From positions 1-15,176 of the forward strand of contig CADCLH010000019.1 in assembly GCA_902802215.1 (NCBI GenBank): a DNA stretch of 15,176 bases. The letters run 5' to 3'. Source of the DNA: Oscillospiraceae bacterium. GTDB taxonomy: Bacteria; Bacillota; Clostridia; Oscillospirales; Oscillospiraceae. How positions within the stretch are numbered: position 1 is the first letter of the stretch; each line of letters opens with the position of its first letter. Below are positions 14,362-15,176 of this stretch, in pieces. Under the pieces are notes generated by a model, which was given only the letters and a program-made list of their open reading frames with translations, was not told the DNA's origin and did not search any database. The position numbers were made by a program, and so were the translations under genes.

Positions 14362-14372
14362 GGAGGCCCGCC

Positions 14373-15176
14373 ATGTGCAGACTCAGCATCGTGGTCCCCG
14401 TCTACAATGTCGAAGCCTATCTCGCCAAATGTCTGGATTCGCTGATCGCGGAAAATGCCTCCGGCTATGAGATCATCGTCGTCAACGACGGCTCGACCGA
14501 CGGCTCCGGCGCGATCGCCGAGGCGTACCGTGCCCGCTTTCCGTCGCTGATCACGGTCATCACGACGGAGAATCACGGTCTCGGCGCCGCGCGGGATACC
14601 GGGCTTGAGCAGGCCTCGGGCGAGTATGTCCTCTTTGTCGACAGCGACGACTATCTGGCCCCCGGCGCGGTGGAGGAGATGCTCTCCCATCTGGACGACG
14701 GCTTTGATCTGTGCATCTTCGACTCCGTGTCGGTCAACCCGGACGGACGGGAGCTGAAGTATGTGCATGGCTGCAAACGAGAGGGTCCTTTCCGGCTTTC
14801 GGAGTATCCGGGGCTGCTGCTGGAAATCCCCAACGCCTGGAACAAGATCTACCGGCGCGCCTTCTTTCTCGAACAGGACATCCGCTTCCCCTCGCGCGTC
14901 TGGTTTGAAGACCTCCGCACGGTCCTGAAGCTGTACTATTACGCGGATCGGATCGACTATGTCCCCCGCGCCTGGTACCGCTACCTGATCCGCCCGGGCT
15001 CGATCACCAACACGAAGAACACGCGGCGGAATCTGGAGATCATCGAGGCGGTCGACGACGTGATCGCTTTCTACCGCTCGAAGGGCTGCTACGAGCAGTA
15101 CCGCAGCGAGCTCGAGTATCTCGCCTTTCACAGTCAGTTCCTGACCTCCTCGGTGCGGGCCAATCTGGCCGACTGG
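14373..15176 (+). CDS. Family 2 glycosyltransferase, partial (second of tandem pair)
   Basis: The open frame starts at the ATG at 14373-14375 and runs off the window end. The 268 codons seen have no stop, and by comparison with its neighbour about 60 residues are missing. AAGGAGG (14360-14366), overlapping the previous stop codon, gives a very strong ribosome site at 6 bases. Motifs match the first enzyme one for one: SIVVPVYN (5-12), VNDGSTD (37-43), NHGLGAARDTGLE (67-79), VDSDD (89-93), WNK (156-158) and RVWFEDLRT (175-183). By hand count roughly six in ten of the first 100 residues are identical, so this is a tandem duplication that has since diverged, most at likely acceptor-side positions. 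Probably both act in one surface-glycan pathway. Confidence 0.92.
   Translation, partial: MCRLSIVVPVYNVEAYLAKCLDSLIAENASGYEIIVVNDGSTDGSGAIAEAYRARFPSLITVITTENHGLGAARDTGLEQASGEYVLFVDSDDYLAPGAVEEMLSHLDDGFDLCIFDSVSVNPDGRELKYVHGCKREGPFRLSEYPGLLLEIPNAWNKIYRRAFFLEQDIRFPSRVWFEDLRTVLKLYYYADRIDYVPRAWYRYLIRPGSITNTKNTRRNLEIIEAVDDVIAFYRSKGCYEQYRSELEYLAFHSQFLTSSVRANLADW

Noticed and set aside
1..15176. Looked for CRISPR arrays, tRNA genes, riboswitch-like leaders, insertion sequences, phage or defence genes
   Set aside because: No regularly spaced repeats, no cloverleaf, no long leaders and no transposase or defence-type protein motifs were seen; nearly all the sequence is taken up by core genes.

Overview
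This window reads as chromosomal core sequence from a GC-rich, endospore-forming member of the Clostridia. An Oscillospiraceae-like organism is the best guess. The reasons are the GerW/YtfJ spore gene, ScpA/ScpB, a DUF1540 protein, AGGAGG-type ribosome binding sites and the gene order. The species assignment is inference. Coding density is very high: no gene-free stretch reaches 300 bases, and the longest gap is 147 bases (13228-13374). I see no tRNA, rRNA, insertion sequence, phage gene or CRISPR array.

Layout, left to right. (1) 2-3316, minus strand: site-2 protease, scpA, scpB, a DUF2953 membrane protein and gerW, tightly packed with touching or overlapping ends and with a candidate promoter just upstream of the protease. 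(2) 3380-9766, minus strand: tig, clpP, clpX, lon and ysxC. This is a protein-quality-control block (trigger factor, ClpXP, Lon) ending in a 50S-assembly GTPase. It is driven by a good sigma-A-type promoter in front of tig. No clear terminator separates it from block 1, so read-through into block 1 is possible. (3) 9839-10558, minus strand: a metallophosphoesterase. (4) 10620-10796, plus strand: a 58-residue cysteine-rich DUF1540 protein, divergent from the phosphoesterase. (5) 10826-13227, minus strand: lepB, ylqF (rbgA), rnhB and yraN, all with overlapping ends and with a near-consensus promoter in front of lepB. (6) 13375 to the window end, plus strand: two tandem, clearly paralogous family 2 glycosyltransferases with their own promoter. 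The second is cut by the window edge.

How the genes work together: block 2 folds nascent chains (trigger factor) and removes damaged ones (ClpXP, Lon). YsxC and RbgA, in separate blocks, both serve late 50S ribosome assembly. ScpA/B serve chromosome segregation, LepB serves secretion and RNase HII serves genome maintenance. GerW ties block 1 to sporulation. The glycosyltransferase pair is the only accessory-looking part and probably belongs to a surface-polysaccharide locus that continues beyond the window.

I found no new multi-gene system. The most unusual material is small and regulatory: a perfect 10-bp hairpin between clpP and clpX, a hairpin that could hide the clpP ribosome binding site, a 22-base dyad over the tig -10 element, and 21-base-spaced direct repeats in the lepB promoter. 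All of these are read by eye and need computation or experiment.
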